From NCBI GenBank assembly GCA_009602735.1, contig WELA01003352.1, forward strand, positions 448,440 to 482,715: a stretch of 34,276 nt of DNA, given 5' to 3'. The notes under the pieces are model-generated. The model searched no databases and had not been told where the DNA came from. It saw only the letters and a list, made by a program, of their open reading frames with translations. Origin of the DNA: Mesotaenium endlicherianum (taxonomy: Eukaryota > Streptophyta > Zygnematophyceae > Zygnematales > Mesotaeniaceae). Every line of letters starts with the position of its first letter. Position 1 is the first letter of the stretch. The translations under genes and the position numbers were made by a program. Of the stretch, positions 33,937 through 34,276 are shown piece after piece.

Positions 33937-34190
33937 TCCCTCACACGTGTGGGCGGCAACACCACGTGTGGAGGTAGAGAAAGAGCGCGTGATCTGGGGG
34001 GAGCCTCACAGCTGCTCCACAGCAGATCCTCTTGAGCAGACTATGGGTCCCAGTGTTCACCACCACTGCCCACAGTCTAGACCCTCCTCACCTACCACCC
34101 TAACCCAACTAATCACTAAGACCTGACATTGACTCTCCACCCTCTTATCCTACTACTAGACATTAAAGGTACTCAACAAGGACGTGCATG

Positions 34191-34193
<3 letters not shown>

Positions 34194-34276
<83 letters not shown>
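34194..34276 (+). repeat. (GA)n microsatellite at window end
   Basis: Pure GA dinucleotide repeat running to the last base, probably where a contig broke. Confidence 0.95.

Overview
This is a eukaryotic nuclear window. Its genes are broken by GT-AG introns that nearly all end in GCAG or ACAG. It carries many microsatellites, transposon debris and assembly gaps (158 Ns at 16186-16343; single Ns at 17715, 23228 and 32761). The recognisable proteins are green-lineage types: an MS2/FAR2-like fatty acyl reductase with a transit-peptide-like N-terminus, a plant-type Mediator subunit 28, a STAR1/ABCI17-like ABC ATPase and a plant-style Mfd C-terminus. The best guess is a repeat-rich green alga, probably a streptophyte; the species cannot be fixed from the window.

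Layout. 1-2541 (+): the last three coding exons of an Mfd-like transcription-repair coupling factor. 2.5-8.1 kb: AT-rich, with a hairpin-bearing dispersed repeat (3933-4507), a coiled-coil ORF broken by one stop codon (4679-5308) and exon-like stretches that cannot be resolved. 8149-10218 (+): MED28 in three exons. 10.2-12.9 kb: no gene recognised. 12881-19205 (+): a complete ten-exon fatty acyl reductase of 709 residues. 19.2-22.3 kb: a second copy of the hairpin repeat and a cluster of CCAGGTGG motifs. 22344-24592 (-): STAR1-like ABC ATPase in three exons, convergent with the reductase. 24.6-34.3 kb: no gene recognised. That last part holds a family of long-terminal-inverted-repeat elements, one with a nested insertion (28.6-32.3 kb), a 464-bp miniature LTR retrotransposon (33402-33865) and GA microsatellites.

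The four genes belong to unrelated processes (plastid DNA repair, RNA polymerase II transcription, lipid or wall-polymer synthesis, ABC transport) and show no sign of a functional cluster. The first coding exons of MED28 and of the reductase are AT-richer than the GC-rich exons that follow. The intergenic DNA is AT-rich.

Gene models were assembled by eye from conserved motifs, reading-phase agreement and splice dinucleotides. No alignment or database search was run; family resemblances are from recall.
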